Source: a bacterium
GTDB lineage: Bacteria; Patescibacteriota; Minisyncoccia; Minisyncoccales; UBA10102
Reading direction: 5' to 3'
Assembly: GCA_030699255.1 (NCBI GenBank)
Contig: JAUYJR010000031.1
Location: forward strand, 1 to 30,296
Length of the DNA stretch: 30,296 bases
Shown: positions 12,737 through 18,698 of the stretch, piece by piece
Numbering within the stretch: position 1 is the stretch's first letter
Layout of the letters: each line of letters starts with the position of its first letter
The notes under the pieces: generated by a model
What the model was told of the DNA's origin: nothing
Databases searched by the model: none
The model's input: the letters and a program-made list of their open reading frames with translations, nothing else
Translations under genes and position numbers: made by a program

Positions 12737-13981
12737 ATGAACACAGAGCCTAACGCCCTGCTTGAGTTTTTTTTGCATATCTCTACTCTCAACTCTACAC
12801 CCAGGACGGGATGGTTATGGCGTGGGGTAAAAAATCCTGAGACAATAGCGGAGCACTGTTTTAGAACAGCATTTTTTGCGTGGGTACTAGGGTCAAAAAC
12901 AAATCTTGGCCAAGAAAAGCTTCTCCCCATGGTTCTTACACATGAATTATGCGAAGTATATGCAGGAGACATGACGCCGTATTACGATATTGCGCCGGAA
13001 GACGGACAAGAGAAGCAGGAGATGCTTCGGAGGTGGATTCGTCTATCTCAGAAAGAAAAGAAATCTCTTTCGAAAAAAAAATTTGAAATTGAAAAGGAGG
13101 GAATGGAGAAAGTTATTGGTCCTCTCTCCGCTCGCCTTCGCGCAAGAATTATGTCTCATTGGCTTGAGTACGAAACAAACGCATTGCAAGGGGGAAGTTT
13201 TGTGTATCAAATTGATAAGATAGAGGCGCTTCTGCAGGCAATTGAATACTTTGGACCTCAAAACAAAACATTTCTTGTAGGGTGGTGGGAGAGCATAGAA
13301 GAGGTGGCGAGCCACCCAGTGCTCCTGAAGTTTTTAAAGACCATTGAGCATAAGTTGTACTATCAAAAAGATACGGACATGGATGGGGAACTCGCCTTTC
13401 TTATTGAGGTGGGTAAGCTCAAGCGCATGCCGTGGAAAGAATGGGAAAGAGTTGGTGTAAAATATCCCGATTCCATAGCAAATCATGTGTTTTCCCATGC
13501 CCTTATGTCGTGGGTATTTTCTTGGGAAGTCGGAGGTATTCTCAATAGAGAGCGAATCATAAAGATGTGTCTTGCTCAGCGCTTATGTCGTACCACGCTG
13601 AACGGAGGAGATGTATTCTATGATGGTCCGCTTGTGAATAGACAATGGATTCGCTCGTCAACAGAGGAGAAACAGGCAAAGAGTGAAGAGCGATACCAGC
13701 AAGAAGAGAAAGTTCTCAAAACCATAGTTGCCACACTAGATGATTCTTTGCAAAAAGAGATATTGTCTTGCAAGAAGGAATATGCGGAAAACAAAACCTC
13801 AGAAGCTCGTTTTGTAAACCAGGTTTATGTGCTTGAAGTTCTCTTGCGAGCATTTCAGTATAAAGAGGAAGACAAGAGCTTTAACCTTAAGCCGTGGTGG
13901 GAGTGGGCATCGGAGTCTATAGATAATCCTGTTTTTGCAAAATTTATGGACGCAATGGATAAGAGATTCTCGGTTTCGTGA
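12737..13981 (+). CDS. Tandem HD-domain protein (active half plus degenerate half)
   Basis: 414 aa built from two homologous halves. Half 1 (about 5-210) resembles YfbR/HDDC2-type nucleotide phosphohydrolases: PETIAEH (His40), then His69-Glu70 in VLTHELCEVYAGDMTP with Glu73 and Asp78. Half 2 (about 215-414) repeats the layout (PDSIANH with His250), but His-Glu becomes Gln281-Arg282 and Glu73 becomes Arg285, so its metal site is destroyed. Both halves end with a matching helix and W-W segment (VGWWESIEEVASHPVLLKF; LKPWWEWASESIDNPVFAKF). The likely activity is 5'-nucleotidase-like hydrolysis by half 1, with half 2 structural or regulatory. HE replaces the usual HD pair in half 1, so activity is not certain. 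Confidence 0.75.
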   Translation: MNTEPNALLEFFLHISTLNSTPRTGWLWRGVKNPETIAEHCFRTAFFAWVLGSKTNLGQEKLLPMVLTHELCEVYAGDMTPYYDIAPEDGQEKQEMLRRWIRLSQKEKKSLSKKKFEIEKEGMEKVIGPLSARLRARIMSHWLEYETNALQGGSFVYQIDKIEALLQAIEYFGPQNKTFLVGWWESIEEVASHPVLLKFLKTIEHKLYYQKDTDMDGELAFLIEVGKLKRMPWKEWERVGVKYPDSIANHVFSHALMSWVFSWEVGGILNRERIIKMCLAQRLCRTTLNGGDVFYDGPLVNRQWIRSSTEEKQAKSEERYQQEEKVLKTIVATLDDSLQKEILSCKKEYAENKTSEARFVNQVYVLEVLLRAFQYKEEDKSFNLKPWWEWASESIDNPVFAKFMDAMDKRFSVS

Positions 13982-14023
13982 GATACGAGGAATACCTGCG
14001 GATATCCCCATTTTCTTGTACTC

Positions 14024-14051
14024 TTGTGAGCATTGGGGCGTCTGCTACAAT
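14024..14051 (+). promoter_or_regulatory. Promoter of the MGMT-family gene, leaderless type
   Basis: TTGTGA (14024-14029), a 16-nt spacer and an extended -10 TGC-TACAAT (TACAAT 14046-14051) lie 6 nt before ATG 14058. There is no Shine-Dalgarno, and the start site is predicted at the initiation codon. Confidence 0.55.
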
Positions 14052-14057
14052 GAGAAC

Positions 14058-14357
14058 ATGACTCCATTTGAAGATTGTGTGTATAAGGAAGCGGCAACCA
14101 TTCCTTTGGGGAAGGTGAGAACATATAAAGATATTGCAAAAGCAATAGGGTTTCCTCGCGCGGCGCGCGCGGTGGGAAACGCGTTGCATAAGAACAAGAA
14201 CCCCCAAGTTCCCTGCCACCGGGTGGTGCGGTCCAATGGCGTGATTGGAGGGTTTCGGTATGGGTCCGCAAAAAAGAAAACCCTCCTGCAAAAGGAGGGA
14301 GTTCTTGTTTCAGGCAACAAGGTTGTATCTACGAGAGAAGGCCGGTCTCCTGAATAA
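14058..14357 (+). CDS. MGMT-family alkyl-DNA transferase, single domain
   Basis: 99 aa, only the C-terminal DNA-binding/transferase domain of the O6-alkylguanine-DNA alkyltransferase family. It has the helix-turn-helix region IPLGKVRTYKDIAKAIGFP, the Arg finger area RAVGNAL, and an intact active site PCHRVV with Cys53. Because Cys53 is present it is a candidate transferase rather than a Cys-less alkyltransferase-like (ATL) protein. Longer in-frame starts exist to 13935, but ATG 14058 follows a promoter and gives the family start. The last 29 nt overlap the end of rplT on the other strand, and the coding region contains the rplT operon terminator. Confidence 0.85.
   Translation: MTPFEDCVYKEAATIPLGKVRTYKDIAKAIGFPRAARAVGNALHKNKNPQVPCHRVVRSNGVIGGFRYGSAKKKTLLQKEGVLVSGNKVVSTREGRSPE
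14269..14299 (-). terminator. Terminator of infC-rpmI-rplT, inside the MGMT gene
   Basis: On the minus strand CCCTCC (14299-14294), a TTTTGCA loop and GGAGGG (14286-14281) are followed by TTTTCTTTTTT. This is a canonical intrinsic terminator about 30 nt after the rplT stop. All of it lies within codons of the convergent MGMT-family gene, where it encodes the segment AKKKTLLQKEGV. Confidence 0.8.
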
Positions 14358-14682
14358 TCTTCTTAAATGCTTGTGGCTGTTCCTTGGCGAGTGTGGAAAG
14401 GATTTTTCTGTCTATTCCAATATTCTTTTTCCTTATTGCCGAAGCAAACACGCTATAGGAAATGTTGTGTTCCCGTAGGGCGGCATTAATCTGGGTGAGC
14501 CACATTTGGCGGAATACTCGTTTTTTTGTTTTTCGGTCTCGGAACGCGTGGCGCCAAGCGTGAGAAAGCGCGTCTTTGGCAAGCTTGTACTTGGTATTTC
14601 TCTTAAACCGAAAACCTTTTGTCTGGGCCAAGACGTTCTTTCGGCGCTTATTCGCTGTTGTTCCTCTCTTTACGCGTGCCAT
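14329..14682 (-). CDS. rplT: 50S ribosomal protein L20 (bL20)
   Basis: 117 aa, the standard length. It starts MARVKRGTTANKRRKNVLAQTKGF and contains TKYKLAKDALSHAWRHAFRDRKTKKRVFRQMWLTQINAA, characteristic of bL20, a primary binder of 23S rRNA needed early in 50S assembly. It is the last gene of the infC-rpmI-rplT operon, one base after rpmI. Its 3' end overlaps the convergent MGMT-family gene by 29 nt. In E. coli L20 represses this operon through the leader; no such structure was sought in detail here. Confidence 0.97.
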   Translation of the reverse strand: MARVKRGTTANKRRKNVLAQTKGFRFKRNTKYKLAKDALSHAWRHAFRDRKTKKRVFRQMWLTQINAALREHNISYSVFASAIRKKNIGIDRKILSTLAKEQPQAFKKIIQETGLLS

Positions 14683-14683
14683 A

Positions 14684-14878
14684 TTATTTTGTCATTAACT
14701 TTCTCATTTTCTTTGTTTCGGGAACAGAGAGGGTTACCCACGAGCGTTTTTGACGCTTCTGCTTTCCTGTCATTTTCATGCGATTATGGTCCTGCCCTGT
14801 TGCTCTGCGCAAAATCTTTCCCGTTCTGGTAAGGCGGAATCTTTGTGATATGGATTTTCGTGTCTTGAGCTTTGGCAT
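14684..14878 (-). CDS. rpmI: 50S ribosomal protein L35 (bL35)
   Basis: 64 aa, very basic, MPKLKTRKSISQRFRLTRTGKI followed by RRATGQDHNRMKMTGKQKRQKR, the typical bL35 pattern. It lies between infC (1 nt away) and rplT (1 nt away) in the conserved infC-rpmI-rplT order, which supports the call. Confidence 0.95.
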   Translation of the reverse strand: MPKLKTRKSISQRFRLTRTGKILRRATGQDHNRMKMTGKQKRQKRSWVTLSVPETKKMRKLMTK

Positions 14879-14879
14879 A

Positions 14880-15389
14880 TTATTTTTTTGAAATGATGGC
14901 GGAGAGTCCTCTGGGTTCCTGCTTTATTTCTCGCTCTATTTTGATAGGAAGCTGTTCTTCAAGAAGTTGAATAAAGAGTTTTGCTTTTTCCGAGGCAAAC
15001 TCTCCGTGAGCTTTCTGGCGCCCTCGCAAGGGGAGTGTTACTCGTAGGCTATATCCTTTTTGCAGAAATTTGATTGACTGCTTGAGGCGGGTATTCATGT
15101 CATGTGGAGAGATGCCATATGTCAGCCGTATTTCTTTCTGCTCTCCCACAACCTGCTTCTTTGTGCCCTTATCCTTCTTCTCTTGTATGTAAAGGTATTT
15201 TCCGTACTCTCCGAATTTGCAAACAGGAGGGTCTACTTTCTCGGTAACCTGAATGAGATCGTATCCTTTGTCCTGCGCCTGCTGAATGGCGTCCTGCAGA
15301 GACATGACTCCGAGCTGTTGCCCTGTATCGTCAACAACGCGCACTTCGCGTGCTCGGATATTATGATTTGCGAGGATTCTTTTTTGCAA
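14880..15389 (-). CDS. infC: Translation initiation factor IF-3
   Basis: 169 aa. The N-terminal domain (about 5-75) has NIRAREVRVVDDTGQQLGVM and the linker-proximal PPVCKFGEYGKYLY. The C-terminal domain (about 85-169) has EIRLTYGISPHDMNTRL and the basic KFLQKGYSLRVTLPLRGRQ that binds 30S and discriminates start codons. The start appears to be TTG 15389; no in-frame ATG gives a full N-terminus. A rare infC start is notable because E. coli IF3 autoregulates through its AUU start codon. The gene begins 17 nt after the mature 3' end of tmRNA, so it is probably released by tmRNA processing. A TATACA sequence abuts the start. Confidence 0.93.
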   Translation of the reverse strand: MQKRILANHNIRAREVRVVDDTGQQLGVMSLQDAIQQAQDKGYDLIQVTEKVDPPVCKFGEYGKYLYIQEKKDKGTKKQVVGEQKEIRLTYGISPHDMNTRLKQSIKFLQKGYSLRVTLPLRGRQKAHGEFASEKAKLFIQLLEEQLPIKIEREIKQEPRGLSAIISKK

Positions 15390-15406
15390 TGTATAAACCG
15401 TTAGTG

Positions 15407-15766
15407 TGGAGGTGACGGGAATTGAACCCGTGTGCAGAACATTCCCTTATCCCGACTCTTCAAGCGTAGCCTCGTGAAAAGATAAGGAAACAGGATATTC
15501 TCACGAGGCAAAGATCCTGTACCTCTAATTCCTTTTGGTGTCGGTAGCGCCCTTGGAATTAAGAAGGGCGTTTACCCAATCTCAATAATTGACACCCGGG
15601 TTCCCCTATTGAGAATGAGGGATCGGATGGCCCACGAAATTACGCGTAGGCGAGTTCCCGCTGAGGGGAAAATACGTTAGCATGTATGATGCTCTGGTTG
15701 TTTTACGAGTTCCCAGAACTCGGCTTGCACGGGGAAGGTACAATTCTGTCGAAGCCGTTCACCCCC
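15407..15766 (-). ncRNA. ssrA: tmRNA (transfer-messenger RNA)
   Basis: The 5' end GGGGGTG (15766-15760) starts GGGGGTGAACGGCTTCGACA, the classical tmRNA beginning. It pairs with CACCTCC (15414-15408) at the 3' end to form a 7-bp acceptor stem with discriminator A at 15407. The T-arm is ACGGG-TTCAATT-CCCGT. Length is 360 nt, as usual. CCA is not encoded (the genome has CAC after the discriminator), so it must be added. A likely tag reading frame is GCT (15681) to TAA (15640), encoding ANVFSPQRELAYA, ending in a hydrophobic Ala-rich tail. It works with SmpB to rescue stalled ribosomes. It lies directly between smpB and infC. Confidence 0.93.
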
Positions 15767-16208
15767 GCTTTAGTGCTCTTTCTATCTCTCGTTGCGTCTC
15801 TCGTTCTTTAATCTTTTCCCGCTTATCATGTTCTTTCTTGCCCCGAGAGATGCCGCACTCCAGCTTGAGGATGCCACGGGAGCTAGTATATACTCGTAAT
15901 GGCACAATAGTCAACCCCCGTTCCTTGGAAAGGCCAACGAGCCGGGCAATCTCACGCTTGTTTAAAAGAAGCTTTCTGATGCGCTGAGGGTCATAGTCTT
16001 CCGGAGTATTTTTGGCCTGGTACGGAGAAATCTGGCTTCCAATAAGAACGGGTGCTCCTTTTTGAATAATAACGTGAGATCCTGTGATCTGCATTCGTCC
16101 CAGTTTTGCGGCTTTTACCTCAAATCCTTTCAATACCAACCCTGCCTCAATTGTTTCAAGGATTTCATAATCAAAACGAGCTCTTCTATTTTCGGATAGC
16201 GGTTTCAT
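15759..16208 (-). CDS. smpB: SsrA-binding protein SmpB
   Basis: 149 aa, usual length. It starts SENRRARFDYEILETIEAGLVLKGFEVKAAKLGR, with ISPYQAKNTPEDYDPQRIRKLLL in mid-protein and a C-terminal basic tail (EHDKREKIKERETQREIERALKRG) that enters the mRNA channel. It binds the tRNA-like domain of tmRNA for trans-translation. Its last codons CGG GGG TGA lie inside the tmRNA 5' acceptor strand, so the two genes overlap by 8 nt and must share a transcript that is cut by RNase P. TATGAT (16227-16222) is a possible -10 box, with its -35 region in the arm of the upstream inverted repeat. Confidence 0.96.
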   Translation of the reverse strand: MKPLSENRRARFDYEILETIEAGLVLKGFEVKAAKLGRMQITGSHVIIQKGAPVLIGSQISPYQAKNTPEDYDPQRIRKLLLNKREIARLVGLSKERGLTIVPLRVYTSSRGILKLECGISRGKKEHDKREKIKERETQREIERALKRG

Positions 16209-16232
16209 GCGCTCTCAGTGTATCATACTGCC

Positions 16233-16280
16233 AAAACTTAGTCTCGGTAAGGTGTGGATAACTTACCGAGACTAAGTTTT
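16233..16280. repeat. Perfect 19-bp inverted repeat with DnaA-box loop
   Basis: AAAACTTAGTCTCGGTAAG (16233-16251) and CTTACCGAGACTAAGTTTT (16262-16280) are exact reverse complements separated by a 10-nt loop. The loop contains TGTGGATAA (16253-16261), which on the minus strand is TTATCCACA, the consensus DnaA box. The repeat lies between the orphan gene (16330-16701, minus) and smpB (minus). It could be a second terminator for the orphan gene, since the minus-strand stem ends in TTTT, or a protein-binding site; one arm overlaps the smpB -35 region. Confidence 0.8.
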
Positions 16281-16283
16281 CTC

Positions 16284-16317
16284 AAAATAGAAAGACCGGA
16301 TATGGGAATACCCGGCC
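16284..16317 (-). terminator. Probable terminator of the 16330-16701 gene
   Basis: On the minus strand GGCCGGGTA (16317-16309), loop TTCCCA and TATCCGGTC (16302-16294) form 9 pairs including two G-U pairs, followed by TTTCTATTTT. It begins 13 nt after the gene's stop codon. Confidence 0.6.
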
Positions 16318-16329
16318 TCTTAACTGTTG

Positions 16330-16701
16330 CTACTTCTGTTTCAGTCGAATTCCTTGCGATTCAAGGAAGTCTTCAAGTTCCCTTAAGGGAAGATCTCCCT
16401 CAATAGTCACCGGACGGAAGTAGGTTACTATATACCCATTCTTTTTTACTTGCTCAACTGCAGCTACCCCCTCAAATGCCTCTCGAATGTCTCGATGGGC
16501 AAGCCCTAAAGCCATGTGATGAGCCACCTGAACGGTGGGGCACCGAGAGTCAATGATCTTGACATTGGGTGCGCTGGCGATATTGATGACCGCCCCCTTC
16601 CAAGGCTCTTTCTCTACTTCTGCGAAGACGATTCTCTCACCAAAAGACAAGAGCTTCGACCAAGTGGTTCGGATCTGACAAAACGTGGTGCAAGGGCTCA
16701 T
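16330..16701 (-). CDS. Hypothetical protein (123 aa), unrecognised
   Basis: No family was recognised. The protein is soluble, with no signal or membrane segment. It has a beta-rich middle (GERIVFAEVEKEPWKGAVINIA), an unusual DSRCPTVQVAHHMALGLAHRD with one Cys and three His that could bind metal, and a C-terminal LRELEDFLESQGIRL helix. Two further Cys lie in MSPCTTFC at the N-terminus. The start at ATG 16701 is supported by GAGGGGG 8 nt upstream, one of the few clear Shine-Dalgarno sites here, and by a consensus promoter. It is monocistronic: its own promoter upstream and a terminator right after it. Confidence 0.65.
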   Translation of the reverse strand: MSPCTTFCQIRTTWSKLLSFGERIVFAEVEKEPWKGAVINIASAPNVKIIDSRCPTVQVAHHMALGLAHRDIREAFEGVAAVEQVKKNGYIVTYFRPVTIEGDLPLRELEDFLESQGIRLKQK

Positions 16702-16732
16702 TCACAATTCCCCCTCAATTAGAATTGCTTGC

Positions 16733-16779
16733 ATCATATGGAACTGCCTGCATCATACTCAGAACTATCTCTGTGTCAA
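16733..16779 (-). promoter_or_regulatory. Promoter of the 16330-16701 gene with duplicated -10 region
   Basis: On the minus strand TTGACA (16779-16774), a 16-nt spacer and TATGAT (16757-16752) form a near-consensus promoter giving a 5' UTR of about 45 nt. A second TATGAT (16738-16733) lies 19 nt downstream in a tandem near-repeat: TATGATGCAGGCAGTTCCA, then TATGATGCAAGCAATTCTA, 4 mismatches in 19. The duplicate could be a second start site or a regulator half-site pair. Confidence 0.65.
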
Positions 16780-16797
16780 TCTCTCACCCCTATATTC

Positions 16798-16826
16798 TTG
16801 AAGGAGAGTTGCTTTCACGCTACACT
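16798..16826 (+). promoter_or_regulatory. argS promoter, leaderless type
   Basis: TTGAAG (16798-16803), a 17-nt spacer and TACACT (16821-16826) are followed 6 nt later by ATG 16833. The start site is predicted at the initiation codon. The -35 lies 18 bp from the -35 of the divergent promoter of the 16330-16701 gene. Confidence 0.55.
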
Positions 16827-16832
16827 TCCAAT

Positions 16833-18611
16833 ATGGCAACAAATATTGTGCAAGAATTAAGAACGGCCATTACAAACACAGTTACTTCTCTTATGGAGGA
16901 GGGGGTGCTGGGGCAATCAGAAATCCCTGATTTTACCGTGCACTATCCCGAAGCAAAGGGGCGCGGGGATTTTGCGTCTAATATTTCTCTGCGCCTTGCT
17001 AGAGAGATGAACGGAAGCGCTCTTGAAATTGCGGGAGCGATTGCGAGTCTTTTGCAAAAGAATTTTCCTCATATTATTGAAAAAGCGGAGGCTGTGTCTC
17101 CCGGGTTTGTAAATATAGCTCTTTCTTCCAGCCTCTTTTTACAAGAGATGCATGAAATTCTAAGACAGGGCGATGCGTATGGTTCACAGCACATTGGAAA
17201 GACAATGGTAATTGAATACTCTAGTCCAAATATTGCAAAATCCTTTGGGATTGGGCATCTAAGATCAACCATTATTGGGCAGGCGTTGAGAAATGTCTAC
17301 GAGTTCTTGGGATGGAAGTGTATTGGCATCAATCATCTTGGAGACTGGGGAACCCCGTACGGAAAGCTGATCACGCAGATCAAAAAACATATACTGGGAG
17401 AGCAGAGTGCAGCGCAGAACAAAAATATTCTCAAAAATCTTTCGGTGCAAGATTTAGAACGCCTCTATGTTTCTTTTGGGAAGGAGGCGGAAGAGAATCC
17501 CGAGATGCAGGAAGAGGCTCGTTTATGGTTTTCAAAGCTTGAGCAAGGAGACCATGAGGCGCGTCTCATTTGGGAAGAGGCACGAGAAGTGAGTCTGCGA
17601 GAGTTTCAACGCATGTATGATCTGCTTGATGTTCGGATTGAAAACGTGATGGGGGAGAGTTTTTACGAGAAGATGCTTGCAGATATTGTGGAGGAGGTTA
17701 AAGAGAAGGGATTTGCAAAAGAAAGCCAGGGAGCGCTCATTATGGAGTTTCCGGAGGAAAAAGGTATTTCTCCCGCCATGCTGCGAAAATCTGATGGAGC
17801 GTCCACCTACTTTACAAGAGATCTCGCGGCTCTTCGATATCGCTCCAATCAATGGAGTCCCAATATGCTTGTGGTGGAAACGGGTATGGAGCAGGCACTG
17901 CACTTCCGTCAGGTGTTTTGTGCAGGAATGTTACTGGGCTGGACGGAAGGAATAACGCTCTCTCATGTGGGGCATGGTTTATACCGCTCTCAAGACGGAA
18001 AGTTTTCAACCAGAGAGGGAAAGACCATTCATTTGGAAAAGGTGTTGGAAGAAGCCGTGTCTCGAGCAAAAATTATGCTGGAAGCATCGGGCACCATGCC
18101 AGACTTCACAGAAGAAGAAAAGCAAGAAGTCTCCGCTATTGTGGGCATTGGAGGAGTGAAGTACAACGATCTTTCTCAGCACCCCAAAAAGGACATTGTT
18201 TTTTCATGGGACAAGATTCTAAATCTCAAGGGAGATTCCGCCGCATACATTCAGTATACGTATGCTCGATGCGAGAGCATTATGAAAAAATCAAATTTTC
18301 TCGCTACGCGAGATCTGGCAAAGCCAGACAAAACTCAAGATATTTCAGAAGAAGAAAGGAATATTCTCGCATTACTGCACCGCTTCCCTTCTGTTGTGGA
18401 GCAGGCAGCCTCCCAGCTCTCCCCCCATTTTATCGCTTCCTTTGCCTTGGATCTTGCGAGGCGGTACAACGCTTTTTACGCCAATCACTCTGTTTTGCAG
18501 GCAGAAAAAGAAGAGGAGAAAGAGTTTCGCCTTGCTCTAACAAAAGCTACAGCCCAGCTTTTGAAATCTTGTCTTTGCTTGTTGGGTATTCAAGCCCCGG
18601 AACGCATGTAG
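16833..18611 (+). CDS. argS: Arginyl-tRNA synthetase
   Basis: 592 aa from ATG 16833. The frame extends upstream to 16725, but the promoter and family start favour MATNIVQEL. The N-terminal Add-1 domain (about 1-110) includes KGRGDFASNISLRLA. The class I signature is NIAKSFGIGHLRSTIIG (GIGH), followed by NHLGDWGTPYGKLI. The KMSKS-equivalent is KFSTREGKTI, usual for ArgRS. The anticodon-binding helical domain has LKGDSAAYIQYTYAR, and the ending is QAPERM. It charges tRNA-Arg and needs tRNA for amino-acid activation, as the family does. Confidence 0.97.
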   Translation: MATNIVQELRTAITNTVTSLMEEGVLGQSEIPDFTVHYPEAKGRGDFASNISLRLAREMNGSALEIAGAIASLLQKNFPHIIEKAEAVSPGFVNIALSSSLFLQEMHEILRQGDAYGSQHIGKTMVIEYSSPNIAKSFGIGHLRSTIIGQALRNVYEFLGWKCIGINHLGDWGTPYGKLITQIKKHILGEQSAAQNKNILKNLSVQDLERLYVSFGKEAEENPEMQEEARLWFSKLEQGDHEARLIWEEAREVSLREFQRMYDLLDVRIENVMGESFYEKMLADIVEEVKEKGFAKESQGALIMEFPEEKGISPAMLRKSDGASTYFTRDLAALRYRSNQWSPNMLVVETGMEQALHFRQVFCAGMLLGWTEGITLSHVGHGLYRSQDGKFSTREGKTIHLEKVLEEAVSRAKIMLEASGTMPDFTEEEKQEVSAIVGIGGVKYNDLSQHPKKDIVFSWDKILNLKGDSAAYIQYTYARCESIMKKSNFLATRDLAKPDKTQDISEEERNILALLHRFPSVVEQAASQLSPHFIASFALDLARRYNAFYANHSVLQAEKEEEKEFRLALTKATAQLLKSCLCLLGIQAPERM

Positions 18612-18698
18612 AAATTGCGCAACATTTTTCTGCCTTGATAGGCAACATTATGCTCATGTGCGTTGAAAGGCGAGCTCAAAGGTGATAAGTTGAGGCAT

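Noticed and set aside
18663..18698. TTG start for ileS
   Set aside because: ATG 18699 is a stronger start with GAGG 3 nt upstream, and the extra 12 residues are not part of the fold.
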